Source: Limnohabitans sp. (GTDB lineage: Bacteria; Pseudomonadota; Gammaproteobacteria; Burkholderiales; Burkholderiaceae_C). From it: a DNA stretch of 64,000 nucleotides. A program made the translations under genes and the position numbers. Under the pieces are notes generated by a model. The model worked only from the letters and a program-made list of their open reading frames with translations, searched no databases and was not told the origin of the DNA. Numbering within the stretch: the first letter of the stretch is position 1; the number at the start of each line of letters is the position of its first letter. This document shows, piece after piece, positions 26,164 through 35,018 of this stretch. The stretch lies in assembly GCA_030158125.1 (NCBI GenBank), contig JAOATL010000015.1:62001-126000 (forward strand). Direction: 5' to 3'.

Positions 26164-26979
26164 TCAGTTGAATTTAAATTGCAGTCGACCTAAGGGGCCG
26201 TAGTCTGCGTCGAACACATCGCCCACTTTGGCAGGCACGGGTTTGGTGAAGGAGCCGGCCAACACAATTTGGCCGGCCTTTAAATGTTCACCCCAGGGCG
26301 CCAACTTATTGGCCAGCCAAGCAATGCCCACTGCGGGGTGGCCTTGTACGCCGGCTGCCAAACCTGTTTCTTCGACCACACCATTCAGTTTGAGAATGGC
26401 GCCGCACCATGGCAAATTGGTGGTGAGGGGATCGACTTTTTCAGCGCCCACCACAATGCCGGCATTGGCCGCGTTGTCGCTGATGGTGTCAAACACTTTG
26501 CGCATCACTTTGGTGTGACGGTCAAATTGCTCAATGCGTGAATCGATGATTTCAATGGCAGGTGTGACGTACTCGGTGGCCGCCAACACTTCTTCAACAG
26601 TGACGTTTGGACCTTGTAAATCTTTTTTCAACACAAAGGCCAACTCCACTTCCACGCGCGGCACCACAAAGTCGGTGTAGGCAATGTCTAGCGTTTGACC
26701 GGGTGTGCAGGTGTACAGCATGTTGTCGAGCAGCGTGCCGTAATCGGGTTCGTCAATTTGGCTGGCCTGCTGCATGGCGCGCGAGGTGAGGCCAATCTTG
26801 TGACCAATCACTTGACGGCCTTGGGCCAATTGCAAAGCCACCCAGGCGCGGCTCACACGGTAACCGTCTTCAATGGTCATGCCTGGAAAACGTTTGGAAA
26901 AGTGCTCAACTTGCTTGCGCGTGGTTTGCGCTTGCTGCAATTCGGCAGCCAGTTCTGCAATGCGTTGGGAATCAAACAT
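26164..26979 (-). CDS. hpaH: 2-oxo-hept-4-ene-1,7-dioate hydratase HpaH
   Basis: The 271-residue protein belongs to the FAH-fold hydratase/decarboxylase group: [32 protein letters not shown] (residues 38-70), [11 protein letters not shown], the metal site [16 protein letters not shown] (about 108-123) and [13 protein letters not shown]. It adds water to 2-oxohept-4-ene-1,7-dioate to form the HpaI substrate. It lies between hpaF and hpaI with short gaps. Confidence 0.92.
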   Translation of the reverse strand: MFDSQRIAELAAELQQAQTTRKQVEHFSKRFPGMTIEDGYRVSRAWVALQLAQGRQVIGHKIGLTSRAMQQASQIDEPDYGTLLDNMLYTCTPGQTLDIAYTDFVVPRVEVELAFVLKKDLQGPNVTVEEVLAATEYVTPAIEIIDSRIEQFDRHTKVMRKVFDTISDNAANAGIVVGAEKVDPLTTNLPWCGAILKLNGVVEETGLAAGVQGHPAVGIAWLANKLAPWGEHLKAGQIVLAGSFTKPVPAKVGDVFDADYGPLGRLQFKFN

Positions 26980-26988
26980 GCGTTTCTT

Positions 26989-27444
26989 TCAAAGGGCCGC
27001 AAACAAAGGATGGATGTTGCTGTGTTTGTTGTCAAACACTTCGGGACCCACATCAATTTGCAAAGTGATGCCGATGTGGCGTTTGGCAAAGAGATCGGCA
27101 AAGTGTTTTTTGGTGACCTCGACCAAGGTGTCGCCTGCACGCTTTTGCGTGGCCTCACTGCGCCCTTTGCCCATGCGTACATTCAAATACACAAACGCAT
27201 AATCTTCCGAGCCGCCGTGCGGATTGTTGTCAAACTGCGCAGCCTTGCGGCCTGCTGCGCCGCCATCGGCCACGGCATAGTGTGGCGCAGGGTAGGCCAA
27301 CACGCGCGTGCCGCCCGTAGGAAACACTTGCTTACCTGCTTCGTCCATCACTGTGAGCATGGCATCAGCCAAATCACGACACAAAACTTTCATGTTGGTT
27401 TCAGCGTCCAACTGGCCCGTGTACAAAATCACCAAATGCGGCAT
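26989..27444 (-). CDS. hpaF: 5-carboxymethyl-2-hydroxymuconate isomerase HpaF
   Basis: The 151-residue protein opens PHLVILYTGQL after the initiator Met; Pro-1 is the catalytic base of this tautomerase-superfamily enzyme. It isomerises 5-carboxymethyl-2-hydroxymuconate to the keto form. It is about 25 residues longer than E. coli HpaF (126), mostly in a Gly/Ala-rich loop near residues 60-80 (DGGAAGRKAAQFDNNPHGGS). It sits 20 bases after hpaD. Confidence 0.88.
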   Translation of the reverse strand: MPHLVILYTGQLDAETNMKVLCRDLADAMLTVMDEAGKQVFPTGGTRVLAYPAPHYAVADGGAAGRKAAQFDNNPHGGSEDYAFVYLNVRMGKGRSEATQKRAGDTLVEVTKKHFADLFAKRHIGITLQIDVGPEVFDNKHSNIHPLFAAL

Positions 27445-27464
27445 GTGACAACTTTCGAAAAATA

Positions 27465-28412
27465 TTACAAACGGCTGGCCCCTGCTGCATACACCGCAGC
27501 AGGATCTTTCAAGCTTTTGAGATTGAGATGGGTGATGGCCTGTCCTGCTTCGTCTTTGACCTCAGTCACTGGAAACACCACATTGATTTGTCCTGTGCCC
27601 GAACTGGGAAAGTAAGGCGTGACCACTTCCGCTTTGCCTTGGTACTGGTCCCAACCCAACAAGCCCAGCAGCATGGCGGTGTCGTGCATGAAACCTTCGC
27701 CATGCCCTTTGGCGGCGTATTCGGGCAGCATGGCGCAGAAGGTTTTCCAATCGCCGCGCTGCCACATTTCAACCACGGCGTGGTCTAACTGCTCTAAAAA
27801 TGGACTCCACATTTTGTTGGCGTACTCGGGCGCCAAGCCATTTTGTGCAAAGCGGTGCGACAAAGAGCCGCTGGCAAAGAAGGCCACTTTGCCGTCGTAG
27901 TGTTGCTCTACGGCGCGGCGCATGGCCCAGCCCAGTTGCGCACTTTCGGCCAAGGAATGCACCATGCACAAAGCAGAAACAGAAATCACTTTGTAGTGCC
28001 GGTCGGTGTTCATGTAGCGCATAGGCACCAGCGTGCCGTACTCCAAAGCCAAGCTGGTGTGCTCGTGCGCCAAGGTTGTGACGCCCGCTTCATTGCAGGC
28101 CTTGGCCAAGATGTGCCCCAGTGCAGGATTGCCATCGTACTCGTACGGCATGTTGCTGATGAAGTGCGGCAACTCGTTGCTGGTGTAGTTGCCTTTGAAA
28201 TGCACCGCATTGTTCAAGTGATACGCAGAGTTGACCAACCAGTGCGTGTCAAACACCACAATGGTGTCCACGCCCAAGGCGCGGCAGCGTCTGTCAATTT
28301 CGTGATGACCATCGATGGCAGCTTGGCGTGTCCCTTTTTGCGGGCCGTCCAACTCGCTCAAATACATGGACGGCACGTGCGTGATTTTGGCCGCGAGTGA
28401 CACTTGTCCCAT
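27465..28412 (-). CDS. hpaD: 3,4-dihydroxyphenylacetate 2,3-dioxygenase HpaD
   Basis: The 315-residue protein is a LigB-type (class III) extradiol dioxygenase: KITHVPSMYLSELDGPQKGTRQAAIDGHHEI (first metal His about 12), VVFDTHWLVNSAYHLNN, LAHEHTSLALEYGTLVPMRYM and the FFASGSLSHRFA segment. It opens homoprotocatechuate next to its hydroxyls with Fe(II) or Mn(II). ATG 28412, two bases after the hpaE stop with GGGGAG ahead, is preferred to an upstream in-frame start at 28427. Confidence 0.93.
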   Translation of the reverse strand: MGQVSLAAKITHVPSMYLSELDGPQKGTRQAAIDGHHEIDRRCRALGVDTIVVFDTHWLVNSAYHLNNAVHFKGNYTSNELPHFISNMPYEYDGNPALGHILAKACNEAGVTTLAHEHTSLALEYGTLVPMRYMNTDRHYKVISVSALCMVHSLAESAQLGWAMRRAVEQHYDGKVAFFASGSLSHRFAQNGLAPEYANKMWSPFLEQLDHAVVEMWQRGDWKTFCAMLPEYAAKGHGEGFMHDTAMLLGLLGWDQYQGKAEVVTPYFPSSGTGQINVVFPVTEVKDEAGQAITHLNLKSLKDPAAVYAAGASRL

Positions 28413-28414
28413 GC

Positions 28415-29884
28415 TCAAACTCCCCAATGTGGAATGTGGTGCGAGCCCATCGACACCGCCACGTTTTTAGGTTCGCAAAATACTTCGTAACTCCAAGTGC
28501 CGCCTTCGCGGCCAGTGCCGCTGGCCTTGGTGCCGCCAAAGGGTTGACGCAAATCGCGCACGTTTTGGCTGTTCACAAAACACATGCCGGCTTCTACGGC
28601 AGCCGCCACGCGGTGCGCGCGGCCAATGTTTTCGGTCCACACATAACTGGACAAACCGTATTGAATGTCGTTGGCCAATTCAATGGCGTGGGCTTCATCG
28701 CGGAATGGAATGATGCAAGCCACCGGGCCAAAGATTTCGTCTTGCGCAATCTTCATGCGGTTGTCGACATCGGCAAACACGGTTGGCCACACAAAGTTTC
28801 CGTTCTTCACGCGATCGGATAAGTCTGCTGCATACGAGGGTTTGTCCAAACCACCGCACAACATCGTGGCGCCCTCTTTCGGACCCAACTCAATATAGCT
28901 TTTAACTTTGGCCAAATGCGCTTGGCTGATCATGGGACCCACAATGGTGTTTTCGTCTAAGGGGTCGCCCACTGAAATGCGCTTAGCGCGCTCTGTGAAC
29001 TTTTGCACAAAGTCGGCGTAGATGCTTTGCTGCACCAAGATGCGACTGCCCGCCGTGCAACGCTCACCGTTGTTGCTGAAGATCATGAAGACTGCCGCAT
29101 CCAAAGCGCGCGGCAAATCGGCATCTTCAAAAATCACAAACGGCGATTTGCCGCCCAGTTCCATGCTGAACTTTTTAAGACCTGCACTTTGCACAATGCG
29201 ATTGCCGGTGGCGGTGGAACCTGTGAAAGAAATAGCACGCACGTCAGGGTGCGACACCAAAGGCTCGCCGGCATCGCGGCCATAACCATGCACCAAATTC
29301 AATACGCCCGGTGGCACGCCGGCCTCCAACGCCAACTCCCCTAAACGCGCAGCAGACATGGGCGACAACTCGCTCATCTTCAACACCGCGGTGTTGCCAA
29401 ATGCCAAGCAAGGCGCCACTTTCCAAGTGGCGGTCATGAAGGGCACATTCCAAGGACTGATCAATGCGCAAACACCTACAGGGTGAAACAGCGTGTAGTT
29501 CAAATGGGTAGGCGTGGGATAGGTATGCCCATCCACGCGGGTGCACATTTCTGCAAAGTAAGAAAAGTTGTCGGCAGCGCGCGGCACCAATTGTTTGCCG
29601 GTTTGCGAAATGGTTTGACCGCAATCGCGTGTTTCTGTTTCAGCAATTTGGGGTACATGTTTAGTAATAAGCTCACCCAACTTGCGCATGATCTTGGCGC
29701 GCTCTGTAGCAGGTGTGCCAGCCCATTTAGGAAAGGCGGCCTTAGCAGACGCTACAGCTTGATTCACTTCATCGATGCCGCCCGAGGACACTTCGGCCAG
29801 TACTTCTTGTGTGGCGGGGTCGCGTGTTTCAAAAGTTTGCGAGCTGGCAACGGCTTTGCCGTCAATCAAATGGTCGATGCGCAT
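28415..29884 (-). CDS. hpaE: 5-carboxymethyl-2-hydroxymuconate semialdehyde dehydrogenase HpaE
   Basis: The 489-residue aldehyde dehydrogenase has the NAD motif SFTGSTATGNRIV (about 232), the general-base Glu in MELGGKSPFVIFEDAD (about 257) and the catalytic Cys in NNGERCTAGSRILVQ (about 291). It oxidises the semialdehyde made by HpaD to the dicarboxylate used by HpaF. It lies between hpaG2 and hpaD. Confidence 0.95.
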   Translation of the reverse strand: MRIDHLIDGKAVASSQTFETRDPATQEVLAEVSSGGIDEVNQAVASAKAAFPKWAGTPATERAKIMRKLGELITKHVPQIAETETRDCGQTISQTGKQLVPRAADNFSYFAEMCTRVDGHTYPTPTHLNYTLFHPVGVCALISPWNVPFMTATWKVAPCLAFGNTAVLKMSELSPMSAARLGELALEAGVPPGVLNLVHGYGRDAGEPLVSHPDVRAISFTGSTATGNRIVQSAGLKKFSMELGGKSPFVIFEDADLPRALDAAVFMIFSNNGERCTAGSRILVQQSIYADFVQKFTERAKRISVGDPLDENTIVGPMISQAHLAKVKSYIELGPKEGATMLCGGLDKPSYAADLSDRVKNGNFVWPTVFADVDNRMKIAQDEIFGPVACIIPFRDEAHAIELANDIQYGLSSYVWTENIGRAHRVAAAVEAGMCFVNSQNVRDLRQPFGGTKASGTGREGGTWSYEVFCEPKNVAVSMGSHHIPHWGV

Positions 29885-29922
29885 GTCTTTGTTCCTTTAT
29901 TCTGTTCTTGGCTTGGCAAGAT

Positions 29923-30696
29923 TCACTCACCCAAGGTGTTGATCAAATCGCCCACACCTTCAATGCGGGTGACGATCACATCGCCCACATTGCAATTCAC
30001 CACGCCATCTGGCGTGCCCGTCAAAATCAAATCGCCGGGTTGAAGCGTCATGAAGGCACTGAAGTACTCAATCAAAGTGGGCACGTCAAAAATCATGTCG
30101 CGCGTGTGGCCGCTTTGTGTCACTTGCCCATTCACGGTGGTTTGCAAACTCAAATTCATGGGACTGCCGTATTGGTCATGGATGTCTTTGGCATCCACCA
30201 ACCACGGCCCAATGGGCGTGCAGGTATCGCGATTCTTCACGCGGAAATTGGGGCGGTACCAGTTTTCCAAATAGTCGCGAATGGCGTAATCGTTGGCAAC
30301 GGTGTAGCCGCCCACATAGTCGTACGCATTTTCTTTTTTCACATGCTTGGCAGTGCGGCCAATGACCACGGCCAACTCGCACTCGTAGTGCATGTACGTC
30401 ACGCCCTGCGGTCTGCGCGTGATGGCCTTGTGACCGATCAATGACGCTTCACCTTTGACAAACACCAAGGGCTCTTCAGGCGCTTTGAACGCCAACTCTT
30501 TGGCGTGATCGGCGTAATTTAAACCCAAAGCCAAAATGGTTCTGGCCTGCGGCACAGGTGCCAAAGGCGGCAACCACACCACTTCGTCAAACTTCAAGCG
30601 TTTGCCAGCCCAAGGGCTGCGCGTGAGCAACAACTCGCCGTCCGATTCCACCGCTTCGTGAATGGCGCCAGCCCATGCAATGCGTGCGTGTTTCAT
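29923..30696 (-). CDS. hpaG2: HpaG C-terminal-type subunit (decarboxylase/isomerase of the homoprotocatechuate pathway)
   Basis: The 257-residue FAH-fold protein contains ALGLNYADHAKEL, the metal-binding HYECELAVVIGRTAKHV (Glu pair about 116-118), VAGNDY-like VANDYAIRDYLENWYRPNFRVKN and GDLILTGTPDGVVNCNVGD. In E. coli HpaG is one fused protein; here its two halves are separate genes overlapping by four bases. Together they decarboxylate 5-oxopent-3-ene-1,2,5-tricarboxylate and isomerise the product. Confidence 0.88.
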   Translation of the reverse strand: MKHARIAWAGAIHEAVESDGELLLTRSPWAGKRLKFDEVVWLPPLAPVPQARTILALGLNYADHAKELAFKAPEEPLVFVKGEASLIGHKAITRRPQGVTYMHYECELAVVIGRTAKHVKKENAYDYVGGYTVANDYAIRDYLENWYRPNFRVKNRDTCTPIGPWLVDAKDIHDQYGSPMNLSLQTTVNGQVTQSGHTRDMIFDVPTLIEYFSAFMTLQPGDLILTGTPDGVVNCNVGDVIVTRIEGVGDLINTLGE

Positions 30697-31358
30697 GCGG
30701 CACCTCCGACGAATGTGTTGACCAAGGTGTCAAAGCCTTCGGCAGAAATTTCCACCACATCGCCCACCTTGGCGCGAGGGCGCTTGCCATCGGGCAAGCA
30801 GTCGCTGCCGAGCAACAACACATCGCCTTCTTGAAAGGTCATGAACTCGGAAATGTCTGACAGCAATGTTTGTGATTTGCGCACAGTGTCTGCGTAGTTC
30901 ACACGCTGCACCACTTGCCCATTCACCTTGACGGTGATCACCACCGCGTCGGTCTTGACCTGCGCAATGGCCAGCGCTTTGGCGCCCACGCCCAAGAAAC
31001 CATCGACACATTTGAACTTCACAGGCGGTCTGTAATAGCTCTCGTGCGGAATGGACACATCGTTCACCAACACACAAGCCACCGGCTTGGCATCTGGGCC
31101 AAACACCCAAGCCAAGTTGGCACCAATGTCCACATCGGCTACCGCAGAGGGAATTGCAATGCTGTCACCCGAGGCTGTGAACGTGTTGGCGGTTTTGATG
31201 AACAACACAGGTGCTTTGGGCGCGCCTTTGTGTGGCGCCTCACTCATCTGCGGCGCTCTTAAGTTCCACTCTTGTTGAAAATTCAACAAGGCGCCATACA
31301 CCGTGCCTTGCGGCCAAAAGCGTGTGTCGCTGTCCTGGTTTGGATTCATCTTGCTCAT
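30693..31358 (-). CDS. hpaG1: HpaG N-terminal-type subunit
   Basis: This 221-residue FAH-fold protein starts with TVYGALLNFQQEW and shares the fold of the second subunit: KTANTFTASGDSIAIP, VDIGANLAWVFGPDAKPVACVLVNDVSIPHESYYRPPVKFKC and DVLLLGSDCLPDG. It is shorter in its metal loop. Its start overlaps the hpaR stop and its stop overlaps the hpaG2 start, each by ATGA, so R-G1-G2 are translationally coupled. Confidence 0.87.
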   Translation of the reverse strand: MSKMNPNQDSDTRFWPQGTVYGALLNFQQEWNLRAPQMSEAPHKGAPKAPVLFIKTANTFTASGDSIAIPSAVADVDIGANLAWVFGPDAKPVACVLVNDVSIPHESYYRPPVKFKCVDGFLGVGAKALAIAQVKTDAVVITVKVNGQVVQRVNYADTVRKSQTLLSDISEFMTFQEGDVLLLGSDCLPDGKRPRAKVGDVVEISAEGFDTLVNTFVGGAA

Positions 31359-31840
31359 TCCATTTCTTCCACCGCTTCGTCCATGGGAGAAGTCTCCAAC
31401 TGAATCACGGCATCTAACAATTGATACAACTGCGCTAATTTTTGTTTGCCCAGTTCGCTCTCCATCCAGGCGTAATGCGCCTCAATGGCTTCAGACAACT
31501 TGGCCACCTTTGACAAGCCCAGCTTTGTAGCGCGCACCACGGTTCTGCGTGCATCTTGTGAGCAGCGGCTGCGCTCAATCAAGCCATCGCGTTCCATCCG
31601 CGTGAGAACACCCGTCAAGCTAGGTCCTAGCAAAAAGGCCTCCCGTGCAACACGGCCTGTTTCTACGCCCTCCGCTGCCTCTGTGCTGTTGGCGTGCTCA
31701 CCCAATACACGCAACACTCGCCACTGCTGGTCAGACAGCCCATGCTCTCGCAGACTGGGGCGGGTGTGCGTCATCACCGCCTCGCGTGCTTGAAGCAGCA
31801 GACGAGGCAAATTGCGGTGAACGAAAGCTTGTTGTTTCAT
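31355..31840 (-). CDS. hpaR: MarR-family regulator HpaR of homoprotocatechuate breakdown
   Basis: The 161-residue winged-helix protein matches HpaR: NLPRLLLQAREAVMTHTRPSLREHGLSDQQWRVLRVLGEH (residues 9-49), recognition region AFLLGPSLTGVLTRMERDGLIERSRCSQDARRTVVRATKLG (about 69-109). It represses the meta-cleavage operon until a hydroxyphenylacetate effector binds. A 16-bp palindrome begins 14 bases before its start and is the likely site. It heads the operon, so it controls itself. Confidence 0.92.
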   Translation of the reverse strand: MKQQAFVHRNLPRLLLQAREAVMTHTRPSLREHGLSDQQWRVLRVLGEHANSTEAAEGVETGRVAREAFLLGPSLTGVLTRMERDGLIERSRCSQDARRTVVRATKLGLSKVAKLSEAIEAHYAWMESELGKQKLAQLYQLLDAVIQLETSPMDEAVEEME

Positions 31841-31853
31841 GGCGTCTTCATTT

Positions 31854-31869
31854 ATTTAACATGTTAAAT
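31854..31869. promoter_or_regulatory. Perfect 16-bp palindrome, candidate HpaR operator
   Basis: ATTTAACATGTTAAAT reads the same on both strands and lies directly upstream of hpaR. MarR-family proteins bind such palindromes overlapping their promoter. A TTGAAA -35-like box precedes it on the minus strand. Binding by HpaR is inference. Confidence 0.75.
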
Positions 31870-31891
31870 GAATTTCAAAGAGACGCAAAAT

Positions 31892-31903
31892 CGGGTTAAC
31901 CCG
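31892..31903. promoter_or_regulatory. Perfect 12-bp palindrome, candidate second operator
   Basis: CGGGTTAACCCG lies 22 bases further from hpaR, between hpaR and the divergent nitronate monooxygenase gene. It shares the GTTAA/TTAAC core with the first palindrome, so it could be a second HpaR site or serve another regulator acting on either gene. Confidence 0.5.
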
Positions 31904-31968
31904 CTCTCTTGTCAGAATTTGCTGTGCTGGCTTGCACCGTGAGCCTTTGCAAAGGGAATAATTGAGCC

Positions 31969-33042
31969 ATGCACACGTCTTTTTTTGAAGCCCACCCCAT
32001 CCGATTGGTCCAAGCGCCCATGGCCGGATCGCAAAACCACTTGTTGGCTGCGGCCGTTTTTAAAGCTGGCGGGTTGGGCAGCGTGCCTGCAGCCATGTTG
32101 AATGCCGAGCAACTGCACAAAGAATTGACGTCCTTTCAAATGGCCGTCGCGGCAGACATCAACGCCTCAGCATGGGGAAACTTCCTGCCGGTCAACGTCA
32201 ATTTCTTTTGCCACACGCCGCCGTCAGCCCAGCCAGAAAAAGAGTCTGCTTGGCGCCTCAAACTCTCATCGACATATCAGTCGTACGGCATCGACCCCCG
32301 GTCTGTGGGCTCGGGCCCTGGCCGCGCACCGTTCAGCGAGGAAAGCCTGTCGCTCATGGGCCAGTTCAAACCAGCCGTGGTCAGCTTTCACTTTGGTTTG
32401 CCCAAAGCCGAATGGGTGCAGCAACTCAAAGCTTGGGGCATTCAAATTTGGTCGTCTGCCACCACGGTGCCAGAAGCCCAATGGCTAGAACAACACGGCG
32501 CAGACGCCATCATTGCCCAAGGCCTTGAAGCGGGCGGTCATCGCGGCATGTTTCTCACAGAAGATCTGAGTACCCAAGTGGGCACTTTGTCTTTGCTGCC
32601 TCAAATGGTGAAAGCGGTGAAGCTGCCCGTGATCGCGGCAGGCGGTATTTCCAGTGCTGCAGCTGTTAGGGCGGCCAAGGCTTTGGGCGCCAGTGCGGTG
32701 CAAGTGGGCACGGCGTTCTTAACCAGCCACGAAGCCAGCACCAGTGCCTTGCACCGGCAAGCCCTGTTGTCAGAGGCCGCTCGCCATACCGCCTTGACCA
32801 ACCTGTTCAGTGGCCGCCCTGCGCGCGGCATCGTGAACAAGTTCATGCAAGACTTTGGGCCCCTCAACCCCGATGCGCCAGCCTTCCCTTTGGCCACAGC
32901 CGCCGTTGCCCCTTTACGAGCCGCCGCAGAGGCCAAGGGTTCCGCTGACTATTCGCCTCTGTGGTCTGGCCAAAACGCCTCCGACTGCGAAGCCTTGCCC
33001 GCCGCCGACATCACGCACAAACTCTTGCAAGGGTGGGCATGA
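31969..33042 (+). CDS. Nitronate monooxygenase / 2-nitropropane dioxygenase family
   Basis: The 357-residue FMN-dependent TIM-barrel enzyme has IRLVQAPMAGSQNHLLAAAVFKAGGLGSVPAAML (residues 11-44), the glycine-rich IIAQGLEAGGHRG (about 178) and the phosphate-binding LPVIAAGGISSAAAVRAAKALGASAVQVGTAF. The family oxidises alkyl nitronates such as propionate-3-nitronate to aldehydes plus nitrite. It is divergent from hpaR and followed at 47 bases by radA. Confidence 0.87.
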   Translation: MHTSFFEAHPIRLVQAPMAGSQNHLLAAAVFKAGGLGSVPAAMLNAEQLHKELTSFQMAVAADINASAWGNFLPVNVNFFCHTPPSAQPEKESAWRLKLSSTYQSYGIDPRSVGSGPGRAPFSEESLSLMGQFKPAVVSFHFGLPKAEWVQQLKAWGIQIWSSATTVPEAQWLEQHGADAIIAQGLEAGGHRGMFLTEDLSTQVGTLSLLPQMVKAVKLPVIAAGGISSAAAVRAAKALGASAVQVGTAFLTSHEASTSALHRQALLSEAARHTALTNLFSGRPARGIVNKFMQDFGPLNPDAPAFPLATAAVAPLRAAAEAKGSADYSPLWSGQNASDCEALPAADITHKLLQGWA

Positions 33043-33089
33043 TCTGGCCTTTTTCAAATTTGTTCCCGGCAGGGTGTTAGGCTAGCCAC

Positions 33090-34475
33090 ATGGCCAAAGA
33101 CAAAACGATTTTCACGTGCACCGATTGTGGTGGCACCACCCCACGTTGGTTGGGCAAATGCCCCGCCTGCGGCGCATGGAACACCCTCATTGAAAGCACG
33201 GTCGACGCAGGCGGCAGCGCCAAAAACCGCTACACCAGCCAATTTCAAGCGCTGGCCAAAACTTCAGAGCTCACCAAACTAGGCGACATTGAAGCCACCG
33301 ACGTCGACCGCAGCCCCACGGGCATCGAAGAACTCGATCGCGCTTTGGGCGGTGGCGTGGTGGAAGGCGGCGTGGTTTTGATAGGCGGCGATCCGGGCAT
33401 TGGCAAATCCACCTTGCTGTTGCAAGCCTTGGATGCCCTGCAACGCAAGGGCATGAACACCTTGTATGTCACAGGCGAAGAAAGCGGCGCCCAAGTGGCC
33501 TTGCGCTCCAGGCGTCTGGGCTTGGACCACAGCCAAGTTCAAGTCCTGGCCGAAATTCAGCTGGAAAAAATCCTAGCCACCCTCCAAACCGAGCGACCCC
33601 ACATTGCGGTCATCGACTCCATTCAAACGGTGTATTCCGACCAACTCACCTCGGCCCCAGGCTCAGTGGCGCAAGTCAGAGAATGTGCCGCACACCTTAC
33701 AAGGGCGGCCAAAGCCACCGGCACAGCCATCGTCTTGGTCGGTCACGTGACCAAAGAAGGCGCGCTGGCTGGCCCCCGTGTTTTGGAGCACATGGTCGAC
33801 ACCGTCTTGTACTTTGAAGGCGACACCCACAGCAGCTTCAGACTCATTCGGGCCATCAAAAATCGCTTTGGCGCGGTCAACGAAATTGGCGTTTTTGCCA
33901 TGACCGAAAAAGGCCTGAAGGGCGTTTCCAATCCCAGCGCCATCTTTTTGTCGCAACACGATGAGCCCGTAGCGGGCAGTTGTGTCATGGTCACTTTGGA
34001 AGGCACCCGGCCTTTGTTGGTCGAGATTCAAGCCTTGGTTGACAGTGGTGGGCCCAGCCCGCGCAGGCTGTCGGTGGGCCTAGAAAGAGACCGCTTGGCC
34101 ATGCTCTTGGCGGTCTTACACCGCCATGCCGGGGTGGCTTGCATGGACCAAGATGTGTTCGTCAATGCGGTAGGCGGCGTTCGCATTAGCGAGCCCGCAG
34201 CTGACTTGGCAGTAATGTTAGCAATCACTTCATCACTTCGCGGCAAGCCCCTGCCCAAAGGTTTCATTGCATTTGGTGAAGTGGGTTTGGCCGGTGAAGT
34301 GCGGCCCGCACCTCGTGGGCAAGAGCGCCTCAAAGAAGCCGCCAAACTGGGCTTTACCGTGGCCGTGGTGCCCAAAGCCAATGCGCCCAAAAAGAACGAC
34401 AAGAACTTTGAAGGCCTCACGATTTATCCGGTTGACCGCATCGAAGACGCCATGAACTGCGTCCGCGGACTTTAA
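33090..34475 (+). CDS. radA: DNA repair protein RadA
   Basis: The 461-residue protein has an N-terminal zinc finger (CTDCGGTTPRWLGKCPACG, residues 6-24), Walker A GGDPGIGKSTLL (about 96-107), the RadA KNRFG motif in AIKNRFGAVNEIGVF (about 255) and a C-terminal Lon-like domain (VNAVGGVRISEPAADLAVMLAI and IAFGEVGLAGEVRP). RadA promotes branch migration during recombination. Length is typical. Confidence 0.97.
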   Translation: MAKDKTIFTCTDCGGTTPRWLGKCPACGAWNTLIESTVDAGGSAKNRYTSQFQALAKTSELTKLGDIEATDVDRSPTGIEELDRALGGGVVEGGVVLIGGDPGIGKSTLLLQALDALQRKGMNTLYVTGEESGAQVALRSRRLGLDHSQVQVLAEIQLEKILATLQTERPHIAVIDSIQTVYSDQLTSAPGSVAQVRECAAHLTRAAKATGTAIVLVGHVTKEGALAGPRVLEHMVDTVLYFEGDTHSSFRLIRAIKNRFGAVNEIGVFAMTEKGLKGVSNPSAIFLSQHDEPVAGSCVMVTLEGTRPLLVEIQALVDSGGPSPRRLSVGLERDRLAMLLAVLHRHAGVACMDQDVFVNAVGGVRISEPAADLAVMLAITSSLRGKPLPKGFIAFGEVGLAGEVRPAPRGQERLKEAAKLGFTVAVVPKANAPKKNDKNFEGLTIYPVDRIEDAMNCVRGL

Positions 34476-34484
34476 GATCGGCGC

Positions 34485-34940
34485 ATGAACTTTTCTAGAT
34501 TTTTGATCCCCATTGGGGTCGTTCTTTTTGTAGCGGGTGCTTGGCAACAATACCAATGGGCCGGTGTGGCCGTTGCCTCTGGCGCTGTCGTGATGTGGAT
34601 TTTGTTGCATTTCACACGCATGGTCACCGTGCTCAGCCGGGCCGCCAACCGGCCTGTCGGGCATGTGGGCAGTGCCGTCATGTTGAACGCCAAGCTCAAA
34701 AAAGGCGTCAATTTGATGCATGTGATTGCCATGACCAAGTCTTTGGGCGAACGCTTGTCAGAACAAAATGCCCAACCCGAAGTCTTCAAATGGACAGACA
34801 CGGGCGATTCTTATGTGATCTGCACCTTTCAACAAGGCAAGTTGACGGCTTGGGACATGACCCGACCGCCGGAATCAAGTGCAGAAGCCACTTCCGATGA
34901 GCGCTCTAAGGCGACAAGCCAAACACCGCTGGCAAGCTAA
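34485..34940 (+). CDS. Conserved small membrane protein of unknown function
   Basis: The 151-residue protein has two adjoining hydrophobic segments (about residues 5-42: FLIPIGVVLFVAGAWQQY and GVAVASGAVVMWILLHF) followed by a cytoplasmic-looking region with a single beta-rich patch (GDSYVICTFQQGKLTAWDM) and a Ser/Ala-rich tail. Similar genes next to radA occur in Burkholderiales and are sometimes called glycerate kinase, for which I see no support. It is 9 bases after radA and likely co-transcribed. Confidence 0.6.
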   Translation: MNFSRFLIPIGVVLFVAGAWQQYQWAGVAVASGAVVMWILLHFTRMVTVLSRAANRPVGHVGSAVMLNAKLKKGVNLMHVIAMTKSLGERLSEQNAQPEVFKWTDTGDSYVICTFQQGKLTAWDMTRPPESSAEATSDERSKATSQTPLAS

Positions 34941-35018
34941 TCAAGGCAACACCTCAAAATGACGGCATAAGCCTCGTAAAATGAGACTTTTGCGAAACTG
35001 GCAACAAAGGACAAAACA

